Shown here piece after piece: positions 6,575 to 14,417 of a DNA stretch of 17,903 nucleotides (positions are counted from its first letter, which is position 1; the number at the start of each line of letters is the position of its first letter). Below the pieces are notes generated by a model. The model was not told the DNA's origin and searched no databases. It saw nothing but the letters and a program-made list of their open reading frames with translations. A program made the position numbers and the translations under genes. The stretch spans positions 1-17,903 of the forward strand of contig JAEYHP010000099.1 of the NCBI GenBank assembly GCA_023409435.1, read 5' to 3'. This DNA is from Bacillota bacterium. GTDB taxonomy: Bacteria > Bacillota > Clostridia > Christensenellales > CAG-138.

Positions 6575-7834
6575 ATGAACGAACAGACTATTTTGCAGGG
6601 CTATGCGTATGCCAAAGAGGTTTATGCGGCCAATGGCATAGACACTGAAGCGGCAATCAAACGCGCGGACGCCGTGCCGATTTCCATGCACAGCTGGCAG
6701 GGCGACGATCTCATTGGGTTTGACGGCACCGGCGCGCTGACGGGCGGAATTGCCACCACCGGCAACTATCCGGGGCGTGCCCGTACGGCGGATGAGCTGC
6801 GCGCGGATATTGCCGAGGCTGTTTCCATGATCCCCGGCAAGCTCCGCATCGGGTTGCATTCCTGCCACGCGGAATCAAATGGCAAAAAGGTGGATCGCGA
6901 CGCCTATACAATCGAACTGTTCCAGAACTGGGTGGATTGGGCGAAGGCGAAGGGCTTCCCGCTGGATTTTAACCCCACGTTTTTCTCGCACCCCAAAATG
7001 GACGGCGACTTTTCTTTGGCAAGCACCGACGCGGGCAAGAGAAAATTCTGGGTGGAGCATGCAAAGCGCTGCCGGGAAATCGGCGCCGAATTTGGGGCTC
7101 AGCTGGGCACACCCTGCATCACAAATTTCTGGATGCCGGACGGCTACAAAGATATTCCCGCGGATACTGCGGCGCCGCGCCTAAGGATGATCGAATCTTT
7201 GGATGAAGTCTTTTCCGCAAAGATCGACCCGAAATACGAAGTGGATTCCCTGGAAAGCAAGCTCTTCGGCTTCGGCATCGAAAGCTACACGGTCGTCAGC
7301 CACGAGTTCGCGCTCAACTATTGCATGAAGAACAACAAGTATGTATGCCTGGACGCGGGGCACTTCCACCCGACGGAATCCATCGCTTCCAAGCTGACGG
7401 CGATTGCGCCCTTCACGGAAGGGATCATGCTTCATGTCAGCCGCGGCGTGCGCTGGGACAGCGACCATGTGGTCGTCTGGGACGACGAGCTGCAGCACAT
7501 CATGGACGAGATCATCCATAACGGGTATGAGAACAAGGTGCATATCGGCCTGGATTATTTTGACGCATCCATCAACCGTATTGCGGCCTGGACAATCGGC
7601 ACCCGCAACCCAAGGAAGGCCATTCTTAACGCGTGCCTGACGCCGCTTCAGGACGGGCGCGCCGCCGAAAACGCGGGCGATTATACCTCGCGCCTGGCGC
7701 TTCTGGAAGAAAACAAGTCCCTACCCTTCTCGGCCGTATGGGATTATTACTGCATGGTCTCCGGCGTTCCCGTAGGCCGCGAATGGATCGACCGGGTAAA
7801 GGACTACGAGCGCAGGGTTCTGTCCGGGCGCTAA
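6575..7834 (+). CDS. rhaA: L-rhamnose isomerase
   Basis: This cytoplasmic Mn-dependent aldose-ketose isomerase converts L-rhamnose to L-rhamnulose; the family also acts on L-lyxose, L-mannose and other sugars. At 419 residues it equals E. coli RhaA in length as I remember it. Conserved blocks are PISMHSWQGDD (35-45), TGGIATTGNYPG (56-67), VESKLFG-like LESKLFG (226-232), CLDAGHFHPTE (258-268), LHVSRGVRWDSDHV (286-299) and HIGLDYFDASINRIAAW (323-339). The metal ligands expected from E. coli fall in place with a constant offset of 7: E227, D260, H263, H287, D295, D297 and D327. It should therefore be active. AAGGAG lies 5 bases before the ATG. No rhamnulokinase or rhamnulose-phosphate aldolase gene is in the window. 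The neighbouring LyxK-like kinase and AraD-type epimerase make L-lyxose to L-xylulose a plausible reaction here. Confidence 0.97.
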   Translation: MNEQTILQGYAYAKEVYAANGIDTEAAIKRADAVPISMHSWQGDDLIGFDGTGALTGGIATTGNYPGRARTADELRADIAEAVSMIPGKLRIGLHSCHAESNGKKVDRDAYTIELFQNWVDWAKAKGFPLDFNPTFFSHPKMDGDFSLASTDAGKRKFWVEHAKRCREIGAEFGAQLGTPCITNFWMPDGYKDIPADTAAPRLRMIESLDEVFSAKIDPKYEVDSLESKLFGFGIESYTVVSHEFALNYCMKNNKYVCLDAGHFHPTESIASKLTAIAPFTEGIMLHVSRGVRWDSDHVVVWDDELQHIMDEIIHNGYENKVHIGLDYFDASINRIAAWTIGTRNPRKAILNACLTPLQDGRAAENAGDYTSRLALLEENKSLPFSAVWDYYCMVSGVPVGREWIDRVKDYERRVLSGR

Positions 7835-7914
7835 GAAGGGGTTTTCTCCCGGTTCTGCCGTAATGAAACAGCGGCGTTGGTTCAGATTATCTTTTAACCG
7901 TTAAGGAGTTACAA

Positions 7915-8286
7915 ATGACCATCGGCAATACCACGTGGCTTATCCCAGATATGTACTGGCCGGAAATCACATCCGAAGGACATTATGTCAGCCACGAGTC
8001 CATATGCGTTTTGAACACGTCCGACGACGAATGCAAACTGGAACTCACTCTGTATTATGAAGACCGTGCGCCCCGCGGCGGATATTCTGTCCTCTGCTCG
8101 GCGCAGAGGACCCACCACATACGCATGGATCGTCTGACCGACGCGAACGGAGCGCACATTCCCCGCGGCACTCCCTATGCGGCCATGATCCATGCGTCCT
8201 CGCCTGTTGTGGTTCAATATACGCGCGTGGATACCACCCAAAGCGCAAACAGTCAGATGACCACGCTGGCGTTTCCGCTTTCCTGA
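7915..8286 (+). CDS. ASRT-family protein (Anabaena sensory rhodopsin transducer relative)
   Basis: This 123-residue protein matches the sensory rhodopsin transducer family over its whole length. Landmarks are SHESICVLN (26-34), YYEDRAP (47-53), RTHHIRMDRL (65-74), IPRGTPYAAMI (82-92) and PVVVQYTRVDTTQSANSQMT (97-116), all lining up with Anabaena ASRT as I remember it. The family is a small beta-sandwich. In bacteria without rhodopsin it has been predicted to bind sugars or related metabolites and to act as a sensor in sugar operons. It has no signal peptide or membrane segment, so it is cytoplasmic. It lies between the isomerase and the binding-protein gene, with AAGGAG 6 bases before the ATG. 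No rhodopsin or chemotaxis gene is nearby. A role as a soluble sugar-sensing or sugar-binding subunit fits best, but its partner is unknown. Confidence 0.9.
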   Translation: MTIGNTTWLIPDMYWPEITSEGHYVSHESICVLNTSDDECKLELTLYYEDRAPRGGYSVLCSAQRTHHIRMDRLTDANGAHIPRGTPYAAMIHASSPVVVQYTRVDTTQSANSQMTTLAFPLS

Positions 8287-8298
8287 ATGAACAATAAA

Positions 8299-8350
8299 TT
8301 TTCAGGCCCGGCCTGAAGAATTTGGGAATGAGGCAAATAAAAACGCGTTT
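8299..8350 (+). promoter_or_regulatory. Hairpin and palindrome upstream of the binding-protein gene
   Basis: TTCAGGC-CCG-GCCTGAA (8301-8317) forms a 7-bp hairpin with no T-run after it, so it is not a standard terminator; it may be a processing or stability element. AAACGCGTTT (8341-8350) is a perfect 10-bp palindrome about 40 bases before the binding-protein ATG and could be an operator half-way down the operon. Function is unproven. Confidence 0.35.
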
Positions 8351-8391
8351 CATTTTCAAGCAACCGATAAAATTAGGAGGGAACGAAAAGA

Positions 8392-9489
8392 ATGAAGAAG
8401 TTGTTATGCATGTTCCTGGTCGTTATGATGGCGCTCTTTGCATTTGCGTGCGGCCAGCCGGAGAAGCCGGCGTCTCAGGCGGATGCGCCAAAAGCCGAAG
8501 CGCCCGGTCAGTCGGAACCGGCCAAGGAAGGATCCAAGGAAATCGTGATGGTAGGCTCTGAGGGCAGCGTAGACGCGGCCAATTTCGGCTATGAAGTGGT
8601 TCCTGCCAGGGAATACACCATTGCTGTCGTTGTCAAGAGCGCGGCCATCCCCGTTTGGGAGTCCCATATCATCGCCGCCAAGAAAGCCGGCGAAGCGCTC
8701 GGCGTGAAAATTCTTGATTACTCGCCCAGTAAAGCGGATAATGTGGAAGAGCAAAAGAGAATCTTAGAAGACCTGATCACCACCGGCGTTGACGCGGTCG
8801 TGCTTGCGCCCGCCAACACCGAAGCCGTCAAAGGCCCGGTTCAGGATTTGATCAATGCGGGCATTCCGGTCATTTACGACAACACCATGGGGCCGGCGGA
8901 TGTAGATTACCTGACCTATGTGGGCGTTGATAACAGCAAGGTGGGCGAGATGATCGCCGACATGATGGCGGACCTCGTCGGCGGAAAAGGCCAGGTCCTC
9001 GTCATGGAAGGCGTTCCCGGCCAGGCGACCTCCGATCTTCGGACAAAGGCATGCGTTGATAGGTTTGCGCAACAGTACCCGGATATCGTTGTGGAAACGG
9101 GCGTTACGAAGTGGCTGATCGACGAAGGCCGCAAGCTCGCGGAAGACTATATCACCAAGTGGGGCGACGACCTTACCGCTATCGTCTCGGTTGGCGGCAA
9201 CCAGGCGGAAGGCGCTGTGGAAGCCGTTAAGGCGGCAGGAAAAGAAGGCAAGATATTGGTGAGCGGCTTTGACGTACAGGAGCCCCAGTATGCCGCCGTC
9301 GAGAACGGTTCCGAAGTGTTCACGGTATCCCAGGGCGTCTATGAGCAGGCTTATTTGAGCGTTGTGGCGGCAGTCAAAGCGCTCAACGGCGAAAGTGTTC
9401 CGCGCCTCATTAACTGCCCCATCACCATCGTAACAAAGAGCAACCTCAAGCAGATGGACGAACGCCCCTCGGCTTTGCAGAACAGATAA
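8392..9489 (+). CDS. Sugar ABC transporter substrate-binding lipoprotein
   Basis: This extracellular sugar-binding protein of a ribose/galactose-type (CUT2) ABC importer has 365 residues. The signal peptide is KK followed by a hydrophobic stretch to A19. C20 in AFAC is the likely lipid anchor; the lipobox is slightly atypical (A-F-A-C). A low-complexity linker rich in Ala, Pro, Glu and Lys leads to the type 1 binding-protein fold, which begins near residue 75 (YTIAVVVKS). The DGVDAVVLAPA-like region VDAVVLAPANTEA and the late ILVSGFDVQEPQ fit the Peripla_BP_4/RbsB family. AGGAGGG lies 10 bases before the ATG. It is followed by strong hairpins and then by the ATPase and permease genes. The ligand is likely the sugar processed by RhaA, but it cannot be read from sequence. 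Confidence 0.94.
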   Translation: MKKLLCMFLVVMMALFAFACGQPEKPASQADAPKAEAPGQSEPAKEGSKEIVMVGSEGSVDAANFGYEVVPAREYTIAVVVKSAAIPVWESHIIAAKKAGEALGVKILDYSPSKADNVEEQKRILEDLITTGVDAVVLAPANTEAVKGPVQDLINAGIPVIYDNTMGPADVDYLTYVGVDNSKVGEMIADMMADLVGGKGQVLVMEGVPGQATSDLRTKACVDRFAQQYPDIVVETGVTKWLIDEGRKLAEDYITKWGDDLTAIVSVGGNQAEGAVEAVKAAGKEGKILVSGFDVQEPQYAAVENGSEVFTVSQGVYEQAYLSVVAAVKALNGESVPRLINCPITIVTKSNLKQMDERPSALQNR

Positions 9490-9500
9490 AGCCCTTGTCC

Positions 9501-9526
9501 GGCGCAGCCGCCCATGCGGCTGCGCC
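9501..9526 (+). repeat. Perfect 11-bp hairpin after the binding-protein gene
   Basis: GGCGCAGCCGC (9501-9511), loop CCAT, then GCGGCTGCGCC (9516-9526) starts 12 bases after the stop codon. It has no T-run, so it is more likely an mRNA-stabilising or processing hairpin than a terminator. Such elements commonly raise the yield of the binding-protein message over the membrane components. Confidence 0.7.
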
Positions 9527-9535
9527 CTTCCCCAC

Positions 9536-9599
9536 AAGCTCCGGCCTATATTGAGGCGGATGAATCCGGGCTGCAAATGCGGCCGGAGCTTTTCTTTTG
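9536..9599 (+). terminator. Terminator-like hairpin between binding-protein and ATPase genes
   Basis: AAGCTCCGGCC (9536-9546) pairs perfectly with GGCCGGAGCTT (9581-9591). The 34-base interior holds a smaller hairpin, CGGA-TGAA-TCCG (9557-9568). The 3' arm runs into TTTTCTTTT. The form is that of a partial Rho-independent terminator. It should reduce, not abolish, transcription into the ATPase and permease genes, because no strong promoter is seen before 9690. Confidence 0.6.
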
Positions 9600-9689
9600 T
9601 CACTTCGGTTTGTCCTCAAAACGGTTGTTTGAAACCGACGCGCATAAAAAGTCGTTTGCGTTATTCACAGAAAAAGGAATGAACAGCTT

Positions 9690-11213
9690 ATGGCAAATGA
9701 GTATTTACTGGAAATGCAGCACATTACCAAGGTTTTTCCCGGCGTGAAAGCCCTGGACGATATGAGCTTCAATCTGAAGCCCGGAGAAGTGCATGTGCTC
9801 ATCGGCGAAAACGGAGCCGGTAAATCCACGCTGATGAAAATCCTTGCGGGCGCTTACTCTCCGGATGGCGGCGAGCTGTTCATTGAGGGGAAAAAAGTAA
9901 CGCGCTTTAATCCGATTGCGGCGCAAAAAAGCGGCATCGGCATCATCTATCAGGAATTCAATCTGGTACCGTATCTGACGGTTGCCGAAAACATATTCAT
10001 CGACCACATGCCGAAGGTATCCGGCGTGTTTATCGACAAGAAAAAGATGCATGAGAAGGCGAAAAAGCTTCTTGGCGACATGAAAATGAATGTTGACACG
10101 CATGCGCTGGCAAATTCCATCACCGTTGCGCAGCAGCAAATGGTTGAGGTTGCAAAGGCTCTGACGCATGAATTGAAGATATTGATCATGGACGAGCCGA
10201 CGGCATCATTGTCCGACCTTGAAATTGAACAGCTGTTTGAAATTGTCCGCACACTGACCAAACAAGGAATAGGCATCATCTATATTTCCCACCGGCTGCA
10301 GGAGATCCCGATCATAGGCGACCGAATCACCATACTCAGGGATGGAAAGTATATCTGTACCCGCGACGTAAAGGAAATAACGACTGACGAAATGGTCAAA
10401 CTGATGGTCGGCCGCGAAATTTCAGACCTCTATAAAAAAGAGCAGCGGGCACCCGGTGAAATGGCGCTCAAGGTTGAGCACTTGTATTCGTCAAAGGAAA
10501 AGCTTTGCGACATCAATCTGGAGCTGCGCCGGGGTGAAATCGTAGGGCTTGCCGGGTTGGTCGGCGCGGGCAGGACAGAGCTGGCGCGCACGCTGTTCCA
10601 CGTGGACTCCTATGACAGCGGAACGATTCATTTATTGGGGAAAGAAGTTAAAAAGCATCTGACCCCGCATCAGGTGATTGAAAGCGGGCTGTCCCTGTTG
10701 CCGGAGGACAGAAAACGGCAGGGCCTGTCGCTTATCCTGCCCATTTCGCAGAATATCGTCATGGCAAGCATGGATAAGCTCCATGGGCGCGGGCTCATAC
10801 GTTCCAAGGCGGAAAAAAAGATTGTTGATGAGTATATCAGGAGCATCAATATCGTTACCCCTTCGAGGGAACAGCTGGCGGGAAACCTGTCCGGCGGAAA
10901 CCAGCAGAAGGTTGTCCTGGCAAAATGGCTGTGCACAAAGGCCGACGTCATTATATTCGATGAGCCGACCCGCGGCATCGACGTGGGCGCAAAGGGTGAG
11001 ATCTACGCGCTGATGAACGAACTGGTCAAGGAAGGGAAGGCCATACTGATGATTTCTTCCGAACTTCCGGAAATCATCGGGATGAGCGACAGAATTTATG
11101 TCATGCGCAACAGAAGAATTGTCAAAGAGTTAAATTCAAGCGAAGCCACTCAGGAACTGATCATTTCCTATGCGATGGAGGGGGCTTTGGAAGAGGAGTG
11201 TCAGCATGGTTAA
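9690..11213 (+). CDS. Sugar ABC transporter ATP-binding protein (RbsA/MglA/XylG type)
   Basis: This 507-residue protein has two fused ABC ATPase domains and powers the importer from the cytoplasmic face. Domain 1 has Walker A GENGAGKST (39-47), the signature region TVAQQQMVEVAKAL (145-158), Walker B ILIMDEP (164-170) and H201. Domain 2 has the degenerate Walker A GLVGAGRTE (289-297), signature LSGGNQQK (400-407) and Walker B VIIFDEPTRGID (420-431), with Ser in place of the H-loop His. This asymmetry is normal for the family. AAGGAA lies 10 bases before the ATG. The 200-base spacer after the binding-protein gene contains two hairpins. Its end overlaps the next gene by 8 bases, which implies translational coupling. 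Confidence 0.97.
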   Translation: MANEYLLEMQHITKVFPGVKALDDMSFNLKPGEVHVLIGENGAGKSTLMKILAGAYSPDGGELFIEGKKVTRFNPIAAQKSGIGIIYQEFNLVPYLTVAENIFIDHMPKVSGVFIDKKKMHEKAKKLLGDMKMNVDTHALANSITVAQQQMVEVAKALTHELKILIMDEPTASLSDLEIEQLFEIVRTLTKQGIGIIYISHRLQEIPIIGDRITILRDGKYICTRDVKEITTDEMVKLMVGREISDLYKKEQRAPGEMALKVEHLYSSKEKLCDINLELRRGEIVGLAGLVGAGRTELARTLFHVDSYDSGTIHLLGKEVKKHLTPHQVIESGLSLLPEDRKRQGLSLILPISQNIVMASMDKLHGRGLIRSKAEKKIVDEYIRSINIVTPSREQLAGNLSGGNQQKVVLAKWLCTKADVIIFDEPTRGIDVGAKGEIYALMNELVKEGKAILMISSELPEIIGMSDRIYVMRNRRIVKELNSSEATQELIISYAMEGALEEECQHG

Positions 11214-12153
11214 GGTGCGCGCGGCATTAAAACGCATTCCGATTGTCACATGGTTCATTCTGCTGCTGGTTATCGTGTTCAGCTTTGTTTCCGAGCAGTA
11301 CATGACCATGCGCAATCTGCGGATTTTGCTCCAGCAGGGATCGGTTCTGCTTGTTGTGGCATCCGCCTCGACTTTTGTTATCATCAGCGGCGGGCTTGAT
11401 CTGTCTCTCGGAGGAATATTGACAGCCAGCGGCGTGACCGTCGCGCTGGGCTTGAACGCCGGGCTTCCCATCCCTGTCGTCATACTCATCGGGGCCCTTG
11501 TCGGGTTTCTCTGCGGCGCGATCAACGGCGTTCTGATCTCCTATTGGGGGCTGCAGCCGTTTATCGCCACGCTGGGCACGCAGGGGGTTTTCTACGGGTT
11601 CGCGCTGGTGGCGACGAATAAAACAGGCATTCCCGTTTCCAATGAAGCCTTTATCGCTTTGGGCAGCCTTTTGAACAACGCGATTCCGATGGCGGCAATT
11701 TGTTGCTTCGTCATCTACATATTTGCCATCATCGTTCAGGATCACACCAGGCTTGGCCGTTATATGTTCGCCATCGGCGGAAATAACGAGGGCGCGCGCC
11801 TGTCCGGCATCAACACGAAGTTCTGGAAATGGCTGGTGTTTGCCTTTGCCGGTTTTTTAACTGGCTTAGCCTCGGTCATTCTGGTCGCCAGGCTTGAGGT
11901 TGCGGACCCGCTTGTGGGCACAAAATGGGAGTTCGAGGCCATCGCCGCCACCATTTTGGGCGGAACAAGCCTGAACATCGGAAAGGGCGACGTGAAGGGC
12001 ACGATTATCGGCGTGGCGTTGCTGACCATAATACGCAGCGGCCTGAACGTCATCCGTATACCGTCCATTTGGCAGCCCGCGATCATCGGCGTCGTCATTA
12101 TCCTGGCGATCGTCTTTCAGGTGAGCATCACGTCAAAGGGGATGAAAAAATGA
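11206..12153 (+). CDS. Sugar ABC transporter permease 1 (RbsC type)
   Basis: This integral membrane subunit of 315 residues forms part of the sugar channel. It has about eight to ten hydrophobic segments, starting at TWFILLLVIVFSF near the N-terminus. The family region SGGLDLSLGG and the late EAIAATILGGTSLNIGKG followed by GTIIGVALL are typical of branched permeases of the RbsC group. The open frame extends back to 11170. ATG 11206 is chosen because GAGGAG lies 7 bases before it, which places the start inside the last codons of the ATPase gene. Its stop overlaps the next start (ATGA). Confidence 0.94.
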   Translation: MVKVRAALKRIPIVTWFILLLVIVFSFVSEQYMTMRNLRILLQQGSVLLVVASASTFVIISGGLDLSLGGILTASGVTVALGLNAGLPIPVVILIGALVGFLCGAINGVLISYWGLQPFIATLGTQGVFYGFALVATNKTGIPVSNEAFIALGSLLNNAIPMAAICCFVIYIFAIIVQDHTRLGRYMFAIGGNNEGARLSGINTKFWKWLVFAFAGFLTGLASVILVARLEVADPLVGTKWEFEAIAATILGGTSLNIGKGDVKGTIIGVALLTIIRSGLNVIRIPSIWQPAIIGVVIILAIVFQVSITSKGMKK

Positions 12154-13142
12154 GCGAAACGAAAAACAGAAAAGGCTTTCATCTGTCCGCTGCTTCGCTG
12201 CCGGCAATCAGCCGGCTGGTTGTGTTGCTCGCGATACTAATACTTGGGTATTGCGTGGACCCATCTTTCTTCAGCATACGGAACATCAGCAACAACATCA
12301 CGAACGCCAGTATTCTGATCGTTCTTGGCATCGGGCAGACAATCGCCGTCATCACAAACGGGCCGGACCTGTCCTCCGGTTCCATCATGACCATATGCGC
12401 CGTTGTGGCCGCGATATTCATGAAGGATCTTGGGATGCATTTTGTTCCCGCCATCTTTTGCGCGCTGGTTCTTGGCGGCCTGTTGGGGGCTTTAAACGGA
12501 TACATGATCGCATACGTCGGCATTCCGTCGTTTATCTCCACCTACGGCCTGCAATGGGCGGTGTTTGGCTTTGCCTATGTCATACTGCGCGGATATGTGC
12601 TTTATGATTTTGACGAGGCGTTCCGGTTTATTGGAAACGGCACGTTATTCGGTTTTTTGCAGATGCCCATCGTCATCATGCTGATACTCGTTGCTCTTGG
12701 CGTGTTCCTGCTTAAAAAGACGACTTTTGGGCGAAAATGTTATGCTGTGGGCTCCAATCCCACATGTTCGGTGATGTCCGGCGTCAACGCCAAGACGGTC
12801 GTTACGCGGGCTTTTATCTTAAGCGGCGTCCTGTCGGCATTTGCGGGGGTGCTCTTTGTCTCCAGAATGAACGCCGTTCAGGCCGATATCGGGAACGCTT
12901 ACCTGTTGCCGGTCCTGGCGACAGTCTATATGGGCGGCACCAGCGCGGCGGGCGGTTCCGGCGGTATTTTGGGCACGGTAGTCGGCGCGCTTGTTATCAC
13001 AATCGTTACAAACTGCATGAACCTGCTGTCGGTTCCCAGCGAATGGCGGGACGCGATTATCGGCGTGCTGATCATCGTGACGGTGCTAATGGATTCCGTT
13101 GTAAGAAACAGAATCGCGCATCGCAAACAGCCGGAAATTTAA
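12150..13142 (+). CDS. Sugar ABC transporter permease 2 (RbsC type)
   Basis: This is the second membrane subunit of the importer, with 330 residues and a short hydrophilic N-terminus before the first membrane segment (LVVLLAILILGY). The characteristic loop reads NGPDLSSGS in place of the usual GGIDLSVGS, a small departure in an otherwise conserved region. PVLATVYMGGTSAAGGSGGILGT and PSEWRDAIIGVLII near the C-terminus fit the family. Although the frame is open from 11925, the start at 12150 gives the standard 4-base ATGA overlap with permease 1, with AAAGGGGA about 7 bases upstream. Together they would form a heterodimeric channel. A terminator follows within 35 bases of its stop. Confidence 0.94.
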   Translation: MSETKNRKGFHLSAASLPAISRLVVLLAILILGYCVDPSFFSIRNISNNITNASILIVLGIGQTIAVITNGPDLSSGSIMTICAVVAAIFMKDLGMHFVPAIFCALVLGGLLGALNGYMIAYVGIPSFISTYGLQWAVFGFAYVILRGYVLYDFDEAFRFIGNGTLFGFLQMPIVIMLILVALGVFLLKKTTFGRKCYAVGSNPTCSVMSGVNAKTVVTRAFILSGVLSAFAGVLFVSRMNAVQADIGNAYLLPVLATVYMGGTSAAGGSGGILGTVVGALVITIVTNCMNLLSVPSEWRDAIIGVLIIVTVLMDSVVRNRIAHRKQPEI

Positions 13143-13175
13143 ATAGAACTCTTCTGAATTTAGGAAATTTTTTAG

Positions 13176-13211
13176 CCGCTGATAGAGTCCCGCGACTTTA
13201 TCAGCGGTTTT
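13176..13211 (+). terminator. Rho-independent terminator closing the ABC importer operon
   Basis: CCGCTGATA (13176-13184) pairs with TATCAGCGG (13199-13207). The inner AGTC pairs with GACT around the loop CCGC, and one G-U pair joins them, giving a continuous 14-bp stem. TTTT follows at 13208-13211. The T-run is short, so some read-through into the MFS gene 22 bases later is possible. Confidence 0.85.
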
Positions 13212-13232
13212 ACTGTAGAAAAGGATTAAGTT

Positions 13233-14417
13233 ATGCCGAACAAAGATATCAAGATATACAACGCCTCCCTGAAACTATCCTATATTGCGACCGCCGTATG
13301 GTCCGGCACACTTGCCGTACTATTAAGCGATATCATCAACAGCTATTCCCTTACAGGAACAAGGGAAGGGCTCATGAGCAGCATGATCAGCATGGGTGCG
13401 CTTGCTGCCCTTTTTGCCTTTATCGCCGTTCAGGGCAGGCTGAAGAAGCCGCAAATCATTACCGTATGCGGCTTCCTTGCTTCCATCATGCTGATGATAA
13501 AGGGCATTCCGATGCCTTTCGCGTTGTTTCTGATCGCCTGCTTTCTGATGGGGTTCGGGCATGGCGCCGTTGATTCCTACCAAAGCTCTTTTGTTGCCGA
13601 TCTGAACCCCGGCAATATGGCCAAACATATCGGCTCTCTGCACGGAATATTCGGCATAGGCGGCATTCTGACGCCGATCGTTTTGCAGAGGCTGCTGACG
13701 CGGTTTGACTGGCGCACGATCTATGTCATGGTCGGCATTGCTTGCATGGTTCTGATCGCGCAGTTTGCGGTGGTTGCGCATTACATGAAATCCAGGGTCA
13801 GCGTTGCAAGCCGCATAGAACCAAAGCTCACCGTGGCTGGCATCAGAAAATTTTTCGGTGAAAGACGCAACGTGTTTTTGCTGTTCTGCATATTCTTTGG
13901 CGCGGCCGCGCAAAGCGGAATTATCGTATGGACAATCCGATATGTTTCCGTATCGTTTGGCAACCCGGAAATTGCGGCGATCTGCTTATTCACGTTCTGG
14001 ATCACCAGTACGGTAAGCCGTTTTTACGCTCCGCACCTTCCACTTCAGCCGAGTCAGGTGCTGGCTGGCGGCGCATTCATTTCGGCTCTGATTTGGGCAA
14101 TCGCTTTAACAATTAATCTTCCGCTGGCGATTTTAATTGCCTGCGGGCTTACGGGCCTACTGAGCGGTTGCTGTATATCCATGGCGTTAGGTGAAGGGGC
14201 GGCCATAGACCCAAACAAGGCCGGCTTTTCCACCAACATCCTGATGATATTCAAGACCATCGGGCAGGTTCTTTCCCCAATCATCGTCGCGTTTACAATG
14301 TCCTTAAAAAACATGCAGACGGGAATGTTTGTAACCTCCGTATTTTTTATATTCAACGGCGTGTTCGCGGCATTAATGATCCGGAGAAAGGACGCTTCCG
14401 CCCGAACCCAATCTTAG
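13233..14417 (+). CDS. Major facilitator superfamily transporter
   Basis: This is a 394-residue membrane protein with about 12 hydrophobic segments in two halves, separated by a charged cytoplasmic loop near residues 190-215 (MKSRVSVASRIEPKLTV). The GFGHGAVDSYQSSFVADL region near 109-126 and LHGIFGIGGILTPIVLQ near 135-150 resemble MFS sugar or drug/H+ carriers. No substrate can be named. AAGGA lies 7 bases before the ATG. The gene follows the importer terminator by 22 bases on the same strand, with no separate promoter recognised, so it is probably expressed by read-through. It could be a second, low-affinity uptake route or an exporter that relieves sugar or sugar-phosphate stress. Confidence 0.88.
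   Translation: MPNKDIKIYNASLKLSYIATAVWSGTLAVLLSDIINSYSLTGTREGLMSSMISMGALAALFAFIAVQGRLKKPQIITVCGFLASIMLMIKGIPMPFALFLIACFLMGFGHGAVDSYQSSFVADLNPGNMAKHIGSLHGIFGIGGILTPIVLQRLLTRFDWRTIYVMVGIACMVLIAQFAVVAHYMKSRVSVASRIEPKLTVAGIRKFFGERRNVFLLFCIFFGAAAQSGIIVWTIRYVSVSFGNPEIAAICLFTFWITSTVSRFYAPHLPLQPSQVLAGGAFISALIWAIALTINLPLAILIACGLTGLLSGCCISMALGEGAAIDPNKAGFSTNILMIFKTIGQVLSPIIVAFTMSLKNMQTGMFVTSVFFIFNGVFAALMIRRKDASARTQS

Noticed and set aside
6575..7834. A complete L-rhamnose catabolic operon, suggested by rhaA
   Set aside because: The kinase resembles LyxK, not RhaB, and the aldolase-family gene at the left edge is an AraD-type 4-epimerase, not RhaD. Genes beyond the window could still change this.
7915..8286. 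A light-sensing (rhodopsin) system, suggested by the ASRT-family protein
   Set aside because: No rhodopsin, retinal synthesis, kinase or chemotaxis gene is present. Sugar-operon context is a known setting for this family.
11925..12149. N-terminally extended start for the second permease
   Set aside because: The extension would overlap most of the end of permease 1 in another frame, and its residues are rich in Arg and His, unlike a permease. ATG 12150 gives a standard ATGA overlap and a ribosome binding site.
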